Source: JAXLXE01 sp046328115
GTDB lineage: Bacteria > Chloroflexota > UBA6077 > JACCZL01
DNA length: 64,000 nt
NCBI GenBank assembly: GCA_046328115.1
Contig: JAXLXE010000001.1
Span: forward strand, 620,001 to 684,000
Direction of reading: 5' to 3'
Shown: one piece after another, positions 1 through 7,369 of the stretch
How positions within the stretch are numbered: the first letter of the stretch is position 1
How the letters are laid out: every line of letters begins with the position of its first letter
Notes under the pieces: model-generated
Seen by the model: only the letters and a program-made list of their open reading frames with translations
What the model was told of the DNA's origin: nothing
Database searches by the model: none
Position numbers and translations under genes: made by a program

Positions 1-1657
1 TGGCCAGCACCTCTTCCGCTAGCCCGTAGATGGTCTCACGGCGGTTCACATCCCGCTCGCCCCGGGCGCGACGGACGATCGCGTCGAACGTCTCGTTGCG
101 CCAGCCGCTCGAGAAGGTCACCGTGTCCTCGCGGCTGTCCCAGAGCGTGTCGTACCAGTTGTGCGGGTCTTCGTATTCGGACACCCAGCCACCGCGATAG
201 AGATGCCCAGCGGCCCGCCATTCGTCGGTCTGGCGCCAGCCAAGAAATGCGCCGGCCTGGATCGGCTTCCCCTTCACGGTGATGCCCAGGATGGACTTCC
301 AGCGCCGCTCCAGGTAATCGGCCAGCCGTTTCCACTGTGGGGTTGCGTCGTAGGCAAAAGTCATCTCGGGGAAGTCGCGCCCCTCTGGATACCCGGCCTC
401 CTGCAGGAGCCGTCGTGCCGTCTCGATGTCCTCCGGTGGCCAGAGATCAGGCCGCCGGCCAGCGATACCCGGTGGCTGCAAAGACGAGGCCGGTAGCCCG
501 ACTCGTCGTAGCACTTCCTCCAGGATCTCGCGGCGGGACAGCGCCATGCCCAGCGCAATGCGCACCCTGGGGTCCACGAGATGCGGCTGGCGGCTGTTCA
601 CCACGATGAAGATGGTGGCCGACTGCGGGAACGCCCGGAGTGTCTTCAGTACCTCCGGATCGCGCGCTACTCGAGACAGGTAGGGTCCCGGAATGTCGAA
701 CCCGGCCGCGGAGCCGGTCATGTCCAGGTCTCCTGCCTCGTACGCGGCGGCCACAGGCTCACCGCCGCCAACGGGGAAGATGGAGAAGCGGATTGCGTCT
801 ATCCGGGGCCGGGGCCCCGCATACTCGGCGCGCCGATCGAGGCGGACGTGGCGGCCACGCACCCAGTCTTTGAGCGCGAACGGCCCGTTAGAAACCAGCT
901 TGCCTGGTCTCACCCATTCTTCTCGCGCGGCCTCAATGCTGTCCCGTCGGAGCGGCGACATCACGGGCAGGCTGGCTAGCCTAGGGAAGTAGGCCGCGGG
1001 CGCCTCGAGGGTAACCTGGAGCAGGTGGTCCCCTCTGACCTCTACTCCGAGCTCCGTTGCGCTGAGGCCATCGCGGTGGATACGCCCCGCGTTCTTGATG
1101 GGGTACAGCGCGTACGCATAGTCGGACGCTGTCGCGGGGTCTATCGCCCGGCGCCAGCTCCAGGCATAGTCTTCTGCCACCACGGGCTTGCCATCCGACC
1201 ATGTGGCGTTTGGTCGCAGCTTGAACGTGTAGATCAGTCCGTCATCGCTCGTCTCCCACGATTCAGCGCCCAACCCAAGCGCTGAGCCAGACTCGTCGAA
1301 GGTGATCAGGCAATCGAAAAGCTGTGCCACGACGTCCAGGGAGGACGGGTCTGATGCGAGCGACGGGTCAAGCGTTGGCGGTTCAGAGATGGGGATTCGC
1401 AGGAATCCGGCGCGGGCTGGCTCAAGCGGCTGTGGTGGACTGGTAGGCGCAGGCGGGGCACTGGCGGACGGCTGCCCGGTACGGACTGGCGAAGGGGGCG
1501 GCTCCGCGGCGGTCTCGGGGGGAGCATCATCCGGCGGATCGGCGGATCTCCCGCAAGCGGCGACCAGGCCAAACCCGAGGACCGACAGCAGCGACCGCCC
1601 AAGCAGGCAGCGGCGGCTAAGCAGACTCGTCGGCGCTCTCCGTGGACTCCTCACCAT
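1..1657 (-). CDS. Peptide/nickel-type ABC transporter substrate-binding lipoprotein (SBP_bac_5), 3' end outside window
   Basis: The frame is open from an ATG at 1657 to the window edge, so the C-terminus is missing (about 552 residues visible). The N-terminus is a lipoprotein signal: a basic n-region with paired arginines, a Leu-rich core and a lipobox ending V-A-A-C, then a Pro/Ser/Ala linker of about 45 residues as in other lipoproteins of this family. The mature part has family 5 solute-binding features, such as the 'EPPTLDPSLASD' opening, 'FKLRPNATWSDGKPV' and 'RRDSIEAAREEW'. It probably captures oligopeptides or similar ligands outside the membrane for an importer. The start overlaps the end of def by 41 bp, so the two are probably cotranscribed. 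No permease is visible; it may lie beyond the window. Function is family-level and the ligand is unknown. Confidence 0.85.
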   Translation of the reverse strand, partial: MVRSPRRAPTSLLSRRCLLGRSLLSVLGFGLVAACGRSADPPDDAPPETAAEPPPSPVRTGQPSASAPPAPTSPPQPLEPARAGFLRIPISEPPTLDPSLASDPSSLDVVAQLFDCLITFDESGSALGLGAESWETSDDGLIYTFKLRPNATWSDGKPVVAEDYAWSWRRAIDPATASDYAYALYPIKNAGRIHRDGLSATELGVEVRGDHLLQVTLEAPAAYFPRLASLPVMSPLRRDSIEAAREEWVRPGKLVSNGPFALKDWVRGRHVRLDRRAEYAGPRPRIDAIRFSIFPVGGGEPVAAAYEAGDLDMTGSAAGFDIPGPYLSRVARDPEVLKTLRAFPQSATIFIVVNSRQPHLVDPRVRIALGMALSRREILEEVLRRVGLPASSLQPPGIAGRRPDLWPPEDIETARRLLQEAGYPEGRDFPEMTFAYDATPQWKRLADYLERRWKSILGITVKGKPIQAGAFLGWRQTDEWRAAGHLYRGGWVSEYEDPHNWYDTLWDSREDTVTFSSGWRNETFDAIVRRARGERDVNRRETIYGLAEEVLA

Positions 1658-2144
1658 TACGTCGGCGGGAGCGCCGCTCGCTCGACCGACGTAACGCGTC
1701 CAGGCTCTCCAGGTGATCGACATACAGCTTGCCGTGCAGGTGGTCGATCTCATGCTGCAACGCCTGCCCGAAGAGGCCGTCGCCGCTCAGACGGATCTCC
1801 TTTCCTCGTGCATCGCGCGCTTTCACCGTCACCTTCTCGAATCGGCGGACCGTGGCCCAGTAACCGGGAACCGACAGGCAGCCCTCGTCCGGATCCACCT
1901 CGCCCTCGGTCTTGATGATCTCAGGGTTGATGAGTGTGTGGACCGTGCCTTTTTCCGTTTCAACGACGGCAATCTGCAGCGAAACGCCGATCTGCGGAGC
2001 CGCCAGCCCCACGCCGGGAGCGTCACGCATGGTGTCGATCATGTCCTCGATCAGTTTGCTGATGGACGTGTCGAAACGCGTCACCTTCTTCGCACGCGTG
2101 CGCAAGACCGGGTTCCCGAGGACCATGATGGGACGAACCGCCAT
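1617..2144 (-). CDS. def: Peptide deformylase
   Basis: This 175-residue protein removes the formyl group from the N-terminal Met of nascent proteins. All three signature motifs are present: GVGLAAPQIG at residues 44-53, EGCLSVPG at 87-94 and QHEIDH at 130-135. Cys89, His131 and His135 would bind the catalytic metal and Glu132 would be the general base. The last 25 or so residues are a basic then acidic tail beyond the usual core. The ATG is preceded by a GGAG sequence 8 nt upstream. The stop codon lies inside the next gene's signal peptide region. Assignment is firm. Confidence 0.97.
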   Translation of the reverse strand: MAVRPIMVLGNPVLRTRAKKVTRFDTSISKLIEDMIDTMRDAPGVGLAAPQIGVSLQIAVVETEKGTVHTLINPEIIKTEGEVDPDEGCLSVPGYWATVRRFEKVTVKARDARGKEIRLSGDGLFGQALQHEIDHLHGKLYVDHLESLDALRRSSERRSRRRNGEESTESADESA

Positions 2145-2173
2145 CTTCGCTCCTGACTGACTGCTGCGGACGA

Positions 2174-2182
2174 ATCATAGCA
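2174..2182 (-). promoter_or_regulatory. Extended -10 promoter candidate for def
   Basis: On the minus strand TGCTATGAT reads as a TG-extended -10 element, 30 nt upstream of the def ATG. No good -35 hexamer is seen, as is usual for extended -10 promoters. The same TGCTATNNT pattern recurs elsewhere in the window. Confidence 0.5.
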
Positions 2183-2244
2183 ATGCACCCAGGGCATCGC
2201 CCCCCCGTAAGCGGGCTGGCGAGGCAGCGCCGAGCCGCGATTCG

Positions 2245-3390
2245 CTAGAGCGGGCGGGACAGGTCATCGTAGGCCTGCTCGATCCAGCGGGTGAGCTGTT
2301 CGCGGCTCGCGCCCCGGGCGAGACTGGCCGCCAGGCAAGCGCCACCGGCGCCCACGCCCTCCTTCACGGAGAATGCCTCATACTCGCGCAGACCCGGACG
2401 CGTGGAATCTCCCAGCCACAGATCGCTGGCCAGTACTGGCACCGGACCGATCTGCGACGCCAGCCACGCGATGTCCGCCGTGCGATCGCGCGCGACCCAG
2501 CAGGTGGTGCCGATGGCAATCTTCCTCCAATCAAGCGCATCACCCCGCCGGGTTGCCACGGCGGCCGCCAGCGCCAGCACGCCGGTCATCTGGGTGCCAC
2601 CGGCCAAGAGCACCGGGACACGGCCAGCCACTCCCAGCACGATGCCGGCGACGACCGGCTGCATCGGATCCCCCACGGCGGCGGCGACCGCGAGGGGGTC
2701 ACGCTCCGCAGGGGGCGGCGACTCGTCCCGGTCCAGACCGGCCGCGGCCAGCGCGGTTCGCACCACGCGCTGTTTCAAGTCGTGCGCGTTGGCGGCCATG
2801 CTACTGGACACTCTCCCCCATGCGTCGATGCCCAACCCCACCAGCAATGCCAGCGCGGTGGTGGTGCCACCAGGGACGCTTTCGCCCACGACCAGTGCCC
2901 CAGCGTCACCGGCAAGCGCGGCCAACCGCTCGCCCTCCGCCAGACCGCGGTGGAACAGCTCAGTCGCGTGGGGCACGGCCCGCCCCGTGGTGATGCAGGC
3001 GCCAAACGAATCGGAGAGACGACGCGCGGGGACGGCCGGGCGCACGCTCGTCCCGGCGTCCACTACTTCGGCGGGGATCCCGGCCCCCCGGAGCGCGCCG
3101 CGGGTGATGATGGCCGGCCCGGGCGCGCCGTTGGGATTGGACGGCACGTCGGTGAGGCAAACCGGCCGTCCAGTGAGCAGCACCTCGGCATCCGCCGCCG
3201 GGGTGAACTTGCGTAGCTCGCGCGAGACCCCGGCGGCGGAGATGCCCTCGAGCTCTGAGGTCTCCGTGTGCCCCAACACGAAGACAAACCGTGGCTCGCG
3301 TCCACGAATGCTCGCGGCAAATGCTCTGCAACGGTCAGGCTCATGCACGAGCAAAACCGGCAGGCCATCGAGCAGCGGGTAGTCTCTCAC
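2245..3390 (-). CDS. cobT: Archaeal/cyanobacterial-type CobT (nicotinate mononucleotide phosphoribosyltransferase, TIGR00303/UPF0284)
   Basis: This 381-residue protein is predicted to activate the lower-ligand base of cobalamin by forming the alpha-ribazole phosphate precursor from nicotinate mononucleotide. The glycine-rich stretches 'PSNPNGAPGPAIITRGAL', 'ESVPGGTTTALALL' and 'LLAGGTQMTGVLALA' fit the TIGR00303 branch, found in Archaea and Cyanobacteria, rather than classical CobT. I chose GTG at 3390 because its GTGA overlaps the cbiB stop by 4 bp; an upstream GTG at 3429 would overlap by 43 bp. Pairing with cbiB supports a cobalamin role. Family membership is clear, but the exact in vivo substrate is inferred. 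Confidence 0.8.
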   Translation of the reverse strand: MRDYPLLDGLPVLLVHEPDRCRAFAASIRGREPRFVFVLGHTETSELEGISAAGVSRELRKFTPAADAEVLLTGRPVCLTDVPSNPNGAPGPAIITRGALRGAGIPAEVVDAGTSVRPAVPARRLSDSFGACITTGRAVPHATELFHRGLAEGERLAALAGDAGALVVGESVPGGTTTALALLVGLGIDAWGRVSSSMAANAHDLKQRVVRTALAAAGLDRDESPPPAERDPLAVAAAVGDPMQPVVAGIVLGVAGRVPVLLAGGTQMTGVLALAAAVATRRGDALDWRKIAIGTTCWVARDRTADIAWLASQIGPVPVLASDLWLGDSTRPGLREYEAFSVKEGVGAGGACLAASLARGASREQLTRWIEQAYDDLSRPL

Positions 3391-4328
3391 GGCCGCGCCA
3401 CCTGCGCTCGCCGCAGCCCCGAAAGGCACGCAAGCGCTCCCGCGGCGATCGCCGTCGCCGCGCGCGAGATCTGGATTGCGTGGTCTATGGCTACCAGGTC
3501 CGGACGCGGCAGTGGCTTCCCCAGGACGTAATGGCCGGGTTTCTCAAGGCGGACACCGAGGAGCCCGGCCATCGTCGCCATGGGACGGCCGGCGTTCGGG
3601 CTCGCCGTGGACCCGCCATCGCGGCGCATCACGTCCAGCCCCGACGCCACATCGCCCCCGGACAGCGCTCCGCCAACCAGGAGCAATGCGGCCGTCACGC
3701 GCGCCGGCACCCAGTTCAATGCGTCGTCAAGCCGAGCGGCGACGCGTCCTGTATGCTCGTACCGCCCACGATAGCCGATCATGGCATCGAGGGTGTTGAC
3801 GGCTCGGTAGGCGAGCGCACCCGGCAGTCCCGCGCCGGCGAAGCACAGCAGGGGGGCCACGATACTGTCCACGGTATTCTCAGCGACGGACTCCACCGCG
3901 GCGCTGACGACCAGCGGCGGATCAAGCTCTGAAGCATCCCGGCTGACCAGGCTTCGCAACTCGTAGCGCGCCCGATCCAGCTCACCCCGCTCAAGGGCGG
4001 ACTCCACCGCCGATCCACTGTCCCAGAGCGCCCGCGCGCTGAACGCCGACTTGAGCATCGCGGCGCGTAGGGCGATGCCGATGGGTCTCGGCAAACGACG
4101 TGCCACGGCGTCCACAAGCAGGCCCGCCCCGCCAGCCACGAACACGGACCCTACCGTCAGCACACCGCCGAATGCGAGCCGTGCGCCGGGATCGTCCGGC
4201 TCGAGACGCATCACGCGCTCAACGAGCTTCCCGAGTAGCGCGACCGGGTGGACCGCTGACGCCGGCTCGCCCAACAGCGCATCCGCGGTCAGTGCCGCCA
4301 GCAGAACCGCCGCGTCGTCATCAATCAT
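3387..4328 (-). CDS. cbiB: Adenosylcobinamide-phosphate synthase (CbiB/CobD)
   Basis: This 313-residue membrane protein attaches the aminopropanol (phosphate) arm to adenosylcobyric acid in cobalamin synthesis. Family features include 'ADALLGEPASAVHPVALLG' near the N-terminus, 'SAVAENTVDSIVAPLL' (seen as VESVAENTVDSIVAPLL) in the middle, and 'RAVNTLDAMIGYR' with 'LNWVPARVTA' following. The ATG at 4328 gives the standard N-terminus; an upstream in-frame ATG at 4403 would add 25 residues of low-quality sequence. It is translationally coupled to cobT. No B12 box or riboswitch is seen in the roughly 95-nt leader. Confidence 0.9.
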   Translation of the reverse strand: MIDDDAAVLLAALTADALLGEPASAVHPVALLGKLVERVMRLEPDDPGARLAFGGVLTVGSVFVAGGAGLLVDAVARRLPRPIGIALRAAMLKSAFSARALWDSGSAVESALERGELDRARYELRSLVSRDASELDPPLVVSAAVESVAENTVDSIVAPLLCFAGAGLPGALAYRAVNTLDAMIGYRGRYEHTGRVAARLDDALNWVPARVTAALLLVGGALSGGDVASGLDVMRRDGGSTASPNAGRPMATMAGLLGVRLEKPGHYVLGKPLPRPDLVAIDHAIQISRAATAIAAGALACLSGLRRAQVARP

Positions 4329-4374
4329 GTGTCCAGAGGATACAGACCGCGCGACGCTGACTGGGGAATACGAA

Positions 4375-4401
4375 GAGCCCCTGCCCGATGGGCAGGGGCT
4401 C
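4375..4401 (-). terminator. Strong hairpin downstream of the SWIM gene
   Basis: A perfect 12-bp inverted repeat (GAGCCCCTGCCC / GGGCAGGGGCTC) has a 3-nt loop. It lies 23 bp past the stop of the SWIM-domain gene and upstream of cbiB. There is only a short T-rich sequence after it on the minus strand, so termination may be partial. Confidence 0.5.
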
Positions 4402-4423
4402 AATTCCCGGGTCCGGGGAGCCT

Positions 4424-4705
4424 TTAGCCGGCCGAGGCGGCTAGCTCAGGCTCCGCCGCCGGCCAGTACTGTGCCTCACTGGGCAGCATGGGCGTCAGGA
4501 TCCGCTGGATGGCCATGATGTGCTGGCAGATGCCATTCCCCGGGAAGAAGTGACACGAGCAGGACCAGTGGCCATCGCCGTAGCCCACGTCGTAGCTGTC
4601 ATGGTCACCACGGAACGTGGTCGTGAAGCTCGAGAACGTGACCCGATCGGGCTCGCGGGCGTAGAGGTGGGCCTTCTGGATCTTCCCGATGAGACTAGAC
4701 TGCAC
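4424..4705 (-). CDS. Small SWIM zinc-finger protein
   Basis: This 93-residue protein is almost entirely one SWIM zinc finger: C-S-C, then eight residues, then C-Q-H (CxCx8CxH), preceded by a beta-rich stretch with aromatic residues. SWIM fingers bind DNA or mediate protein contacts and are usually parts of larger proteins such as helicases or transposases; here the domain stands alone. The start is GTG at 4705 with a strong GGGAGG site about 6 nt upstream. It is flanked by hairpins on both sides, suggesting an independent, possibly well-expressed unit. Its role is unknown. Confidence 0.8.
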   Translation of the reverse strand: MQSSLIGKIQKAHLYAREPDRVTFSSFTTTFRGDHDSYDVGYGDGHWSCSCHFFPGNGICQHIMAIQRILTPMLPSEAQYWPAAEPELAASAG

Positions 4706-4742
4706 GTGACGCCTCCCTTGGCGAACTAGGCGCGGATATCAC

Positions 4743-4775
4743 AAACGCCAGTGCGCACATGTCGCACTGGCGTTT
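4743..4775 (-). terminator. 13-bp inverted repeat between thpR and the SWIM gene
   Basis: AAACGCCAGTGCG and CGCACTGGCGTTT form a perfect 13-bp stem with a 7-nt loop that is itself partly palindromic. It starts about 100 bp past thpR and ends about 38 nt before the SWIM start codon. A T5 run 11 nt after it on the plus strand, and TTT closing the stem on either strand, make it a plausible terminator for thpR. It could also be a leader hairpin of the SWIM gene. Confidence 0.5.
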
Positions 4776-4878
4776 CTGCGAGCTAATTTTTGTTGCGGAT
4801 GCCGTTCTCAATTACGTCCATCCCACCGGGTCATCGATGACTCCGATACGGTCAGTCTACACGCCGGGTGGGGGCGTG

Positions 4879-5484
4879 TCAATCGTCGTTACGGCCCTGT
4901 GAGCGACATCCCGGGGCGCGGCCTTCCAGGCCAAACGCCTGCACGATGCTGTGTGTTGCCCCCTTGTTCGAGAGCTGGCTCTCGAACAGGGTGAGCTGGT
5001 CGATGGATGCCCAACGCAGCGGAGGAGACGATGGGACAGGAGCGGCTCGCGCCACGGCCGACCGTGATCGGGCAAGCGTGAAGTGGGGGCGGAACGGGCG
5101 GTCATCGAACGCGATCTTGGCCGCTTTGAGGGCGTCCGCCACGGTGGTGCGGACCGTGTCCAGGGCGCCGTCCGGGCTCCGCACGCCAACCCAGGCCACG
5201 CGGGGCGCCCGCCCGCCGAAGTGACCGATGGCGTCCAGCGCGAGGCGAAAGGGGCGGATCCCGGCCAGGGACGTGCATAACACGTTGATCAGCTTGAGCA
5301 GGTCTTGCCGCGGCTGCCGCTCGAAGAAGGCCATGGTCAGGTGGAGCTGGTGAGGCGGGACGAAACGCCAGGCCCCAGGCTGCAGCGTTTCCAGAGCGCG
5401 CTGCACAGCGCGGAGCTCGGCCACCATCTCCGCCGTTGGCTCTACGGCCAGGAAGAGCCGAGCGGTAGACTCGTGGTCAGTCAC
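4879..5484 (-). CDS. thpR: RNA 2',3'-cyclic phosphodiesterase (ThpR/LigT family)
   Basis: This protein of about 201 residues belongs to the 2H phosphoesterase superfamily. Both catalytic H-x-T motifs are visible: HLT within 'PHQLHLTMAFF' and HFT within 'RPHFTLARS'. Members hydrolyse 2',3'-cyclic phosphates at RNA ends, with an RNA ligase activity shown in vitro. GTG at 5484 is chosen because it overlaps the dppC stop by 8 bp and puts the conserved 'RLFLAVEP' strand near the N-terminus; an upstream ATG at 5517 would overlap by 41 bp. It is the last gene of the dpp-like operon, probably carried along without a functional link. Confidence 0.88.
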   Translation of the reverse strand: MTDHESTARLFLAVEPTAEMVAELRAVQRALETLQPGAWRFVPPHQLHLTMAFFERQPRQDLLKLINVLCTSLAGIRPFRLALDAIGHFGGRAPRVAWVGVRSPDGALDTVRTTVADALKAAKIAFDDRPFRPHFTLARSRSAVARAAPVPSSPPLRWASIDQLTLFESQLSNKGATHSIVQAFGLEGRAPGCRSQGRNDD

Positions 5485-6418
5485 GCGTCCGTGGGTCCAG
5501 CGCGTCTCGCAGTCCATCCGCCAGCGTGAACGTGCACAGCACCGTGATGAAGATCATCACACCCGGTGGGTACACCAGCCACGGCGCGGAGCGGAAGGTC
5601 TCCTGCGAGCCGCTGAGCATATTCCCCCAACTTGACAGAGGTATGGGAACGCCAAACCCCAGGAAGCTGAGCACGGACTCACCCAGTATCGCGGCGGCGA
5701 CATCGAGTCCCGCGACCACGATAACGACGGAAACGACGTTAGGCAGGACGTGGCGCGCCAGCACGCGGGCATCGCTCGCGCCTAACACGCGGGCCGCTTC
5801 CACGTAATCGCGCGCGCTGGCGGCGAGCACCGTGCCGCGCACCTGGCGGGCCGTGCCCGGCCAGTAGAAAAACCCAAAGATCAGCGCGAGTCCGATGACG
5901 CCCGGCGTGAACAACACCGAAAGCAGAATCAGCACGAATAGACTGGGGATGTTGGCTACGAACTGGACGAACGCGTTCACCACGTCATCGGTGCGACCGC
6001 GGTAGTAGCCCGCCAGCATGCCCAGCAGCGTGCCGACGGTCAGTGAGACCACGGCTACCAGGACGGCTACCGTCAGCGAGACGCGCCCGGCATACACGAG
6101 ACGTGTCAGGTTGTCCCGGCCAAGCTCGTCGGTGCCCAATGGATAGCCTGGCCCGGGGGGACGGAGCACCGCGATTCGGCCGTCTGGCGTGCGCATGAAG
6201 GCGTCAGGATCAGTACCGAGGATCAGCCCGGATACCAATGGTGCCGCGGCCGAGAGCAGCGCGATGACGACCAGCGCGATCGCCGCGGCCACGGCGTCCC
6301 AGCGTCGACCGAACGCATGAAGCGCCAGCGTGCCGGGGCTCCTTACTGGTCGGGCCAGACGGCCTGTTATCGCCAGAGTGGCGGTATCCCCCGGGGTGCC
6401 GGGGAGGCTGGAACGCAT
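5477..6418 (-). CDS. ABC transporter permease, DppC/OppC type
   Basis: This 313-residue inner-membrane permease has the OppC-type N-terminal extension with a first membrane segment, then a five-segment permease core. The EAA loop that contacts the ATPase is visible as 'EAARVLGASDARVLARHVLPN', followed by the typical 'ESVLSFLGFGVPIPLSSWG'. It pairs with the DppB-type gene 8 bp upstream and with the lipoprotein before that. No ATPase gene follows; the operon ends with thpR. Confidence 0.92.
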   Translation of the reverse strand: MRSSLPGTPGDTATLAITGRLARPVRSPGTLALHAFGRRWDAVAAAIALVVIALLSAAAPLVSGLILGTDPDAFMRTPDGRIAVLRPPGPGYPLGTDELGRDNLTRLVYAGRVSLTVAVLVAVVSLTVGTLLGMLAGYYRGRTDDVVNAFVQFVANIPSLFVLILLSVLFTPGVIGLALIFGFFYWPGTARQVRGTVLAASARDYVEAARVLGASDARVLARHVLPNVVSVVIVVAGLDVAAAILGESVLSFLGFGVPIPLSSWGNMLSGSQETFRSAPWLVYPPGVMIFITVLCTFTLADGLRDALDPRTRD

Positions 6419-6426
6419 TGTGTCGC

Positions 6427-7362
6427 TCAGGCGTATCTGATGCGCGGGTCGACCACGCCGTAGCCGAGGTCGGCCAGCAGCGCGCCGACGATCGTCAGCA
6501 CCGTGCTCAGCAACATCATCGCGAGCAGCAGTGGATAGTCGCGGGTGGACGCCGCCTCCAGAAACAGGCGCCCCATACCCGGCCAGTTGAAGATGAACTC
6601 CGTGGCGACAGCGCCGGAGACCGCCGCCGGCAGCAACGATCCCAGGAGGGTCACAACGGAGATCAACGCGTTTCGAAACACGTGGCGGAGCATCACGACA
6701 CGATTCGAGAAGCCCATCGCTCGGGCGGTCCGGACGAAGTCCTGGCCGAGCACGTCCAACACTTCGCTACGAGTGAACCTGGTGAACGCCACGATGGTCC
6801 CCATGCTGAGCAGCACGGCCGGGAGCGCAATTCGCCGCAGCCGGTCCGCCAGATCCGGGCCACCCTGGCCGTTGGGAAACCAGCCCAGATAGGTGTTCAT
6901 CAGCACGATCAGCGTGAGGCTGAGCCACCAGGTGGGCACCGCGGTGCCCAGCACCGTGAGGGTCCGAATGGTCGTGTCGCCCAGACGGCCGCGATTCATG
7001 GCGGCGACGACACCAAGCGGGATTCCGAGCATGCCGATGAAATAACTCAGGAGGCCAAGCTGTGCGGATGGCCAGACGCGATCCGCGATGACGTCTACGA
7101 CCGGCCGCTGGTACGCGTAGGAGCGTCCGAAGTCGAGCTGGACGGCCGCCTCCAGCCATTTGACGTAACGTATCGGCAGTGGGTCGTTCAGGCCGTACCG
7201 CTCCCGGAGTCGCTCGACCGCCTCGGGAGTCACGCGCGGGTTTGAGAGCAGGGCAGACTCTGGGCCGCCCGGCGCGGCGTGAATCAGTACGAAGCTGGCG
7301 GTGATGACCGCCAAGATCAGCGCCACCGATTGCAGTAGTCGGCGGACCAGAAACCTGCCCAA
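6427..7362 (-). CDS. ABC transporter permease, DppB/OppB type
   Basis: This 311-residue protein has the N-terminal segment 'RRLLQSVALILAVITASFVL', the OppB signature 'ERYGLNDPLPIRYVKWLEA...LDFGRS', and an EAA loop 'VRTARAMGFSNRVVMLRHVFRNA'. It forms a heterodimeric channel with the downstream DppC-type protein. It begins 7 bp after the binding-protein gene and is surely cotranscribed with it. Confidence 0.93.
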   Translation of the reverse strand: MGRFLVRRLLQSVALILAVITASFVLIHAAPGGPESALLSNPRVTPEAVERLRERYGLNDPLPIRYVKWLEAAVQLDFGRSYAYQRPVVDVIADRVWPSAQLGLLSYFIGMLGIPLGVVAAMNRGRLGDTTIRTLTVLGTAVPTWWLSLTLIVLMNTYLGWFPNGQGGPDLADRLRRIALPAVLLSMGTIVAFTRFTRSEVLDVLGQDFVRTARAMGFSNRVVMLRHVFRNALISVVTLLGSLLPAAVSGAVATEFIFNWPGMGRLFLEAASTRDYPLLLAMMLLSTVLTIVGALLADLGYGVVDPRIRYA

Positions 7363-7369
7363 AGCGAGG

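Noticed and set aside
2291..3382. Plus-strand open frame of 363 codons
   Set aside because: Antisense to cobT. Its translation is a low-complexity Ala/Ser/Pro/Arg-rich shadow.
4329..4423. Cobalamin riboswitch before cbiB
   Set aside because: The roughly 95-bp interval has no B12 box and only a simple hairpin that fits a terminator.
6418..7245. Plus-strand open frame of 275 codons
   Set aside because: Antisense to dppB, rich in His, Gln and Arg, with no domain.
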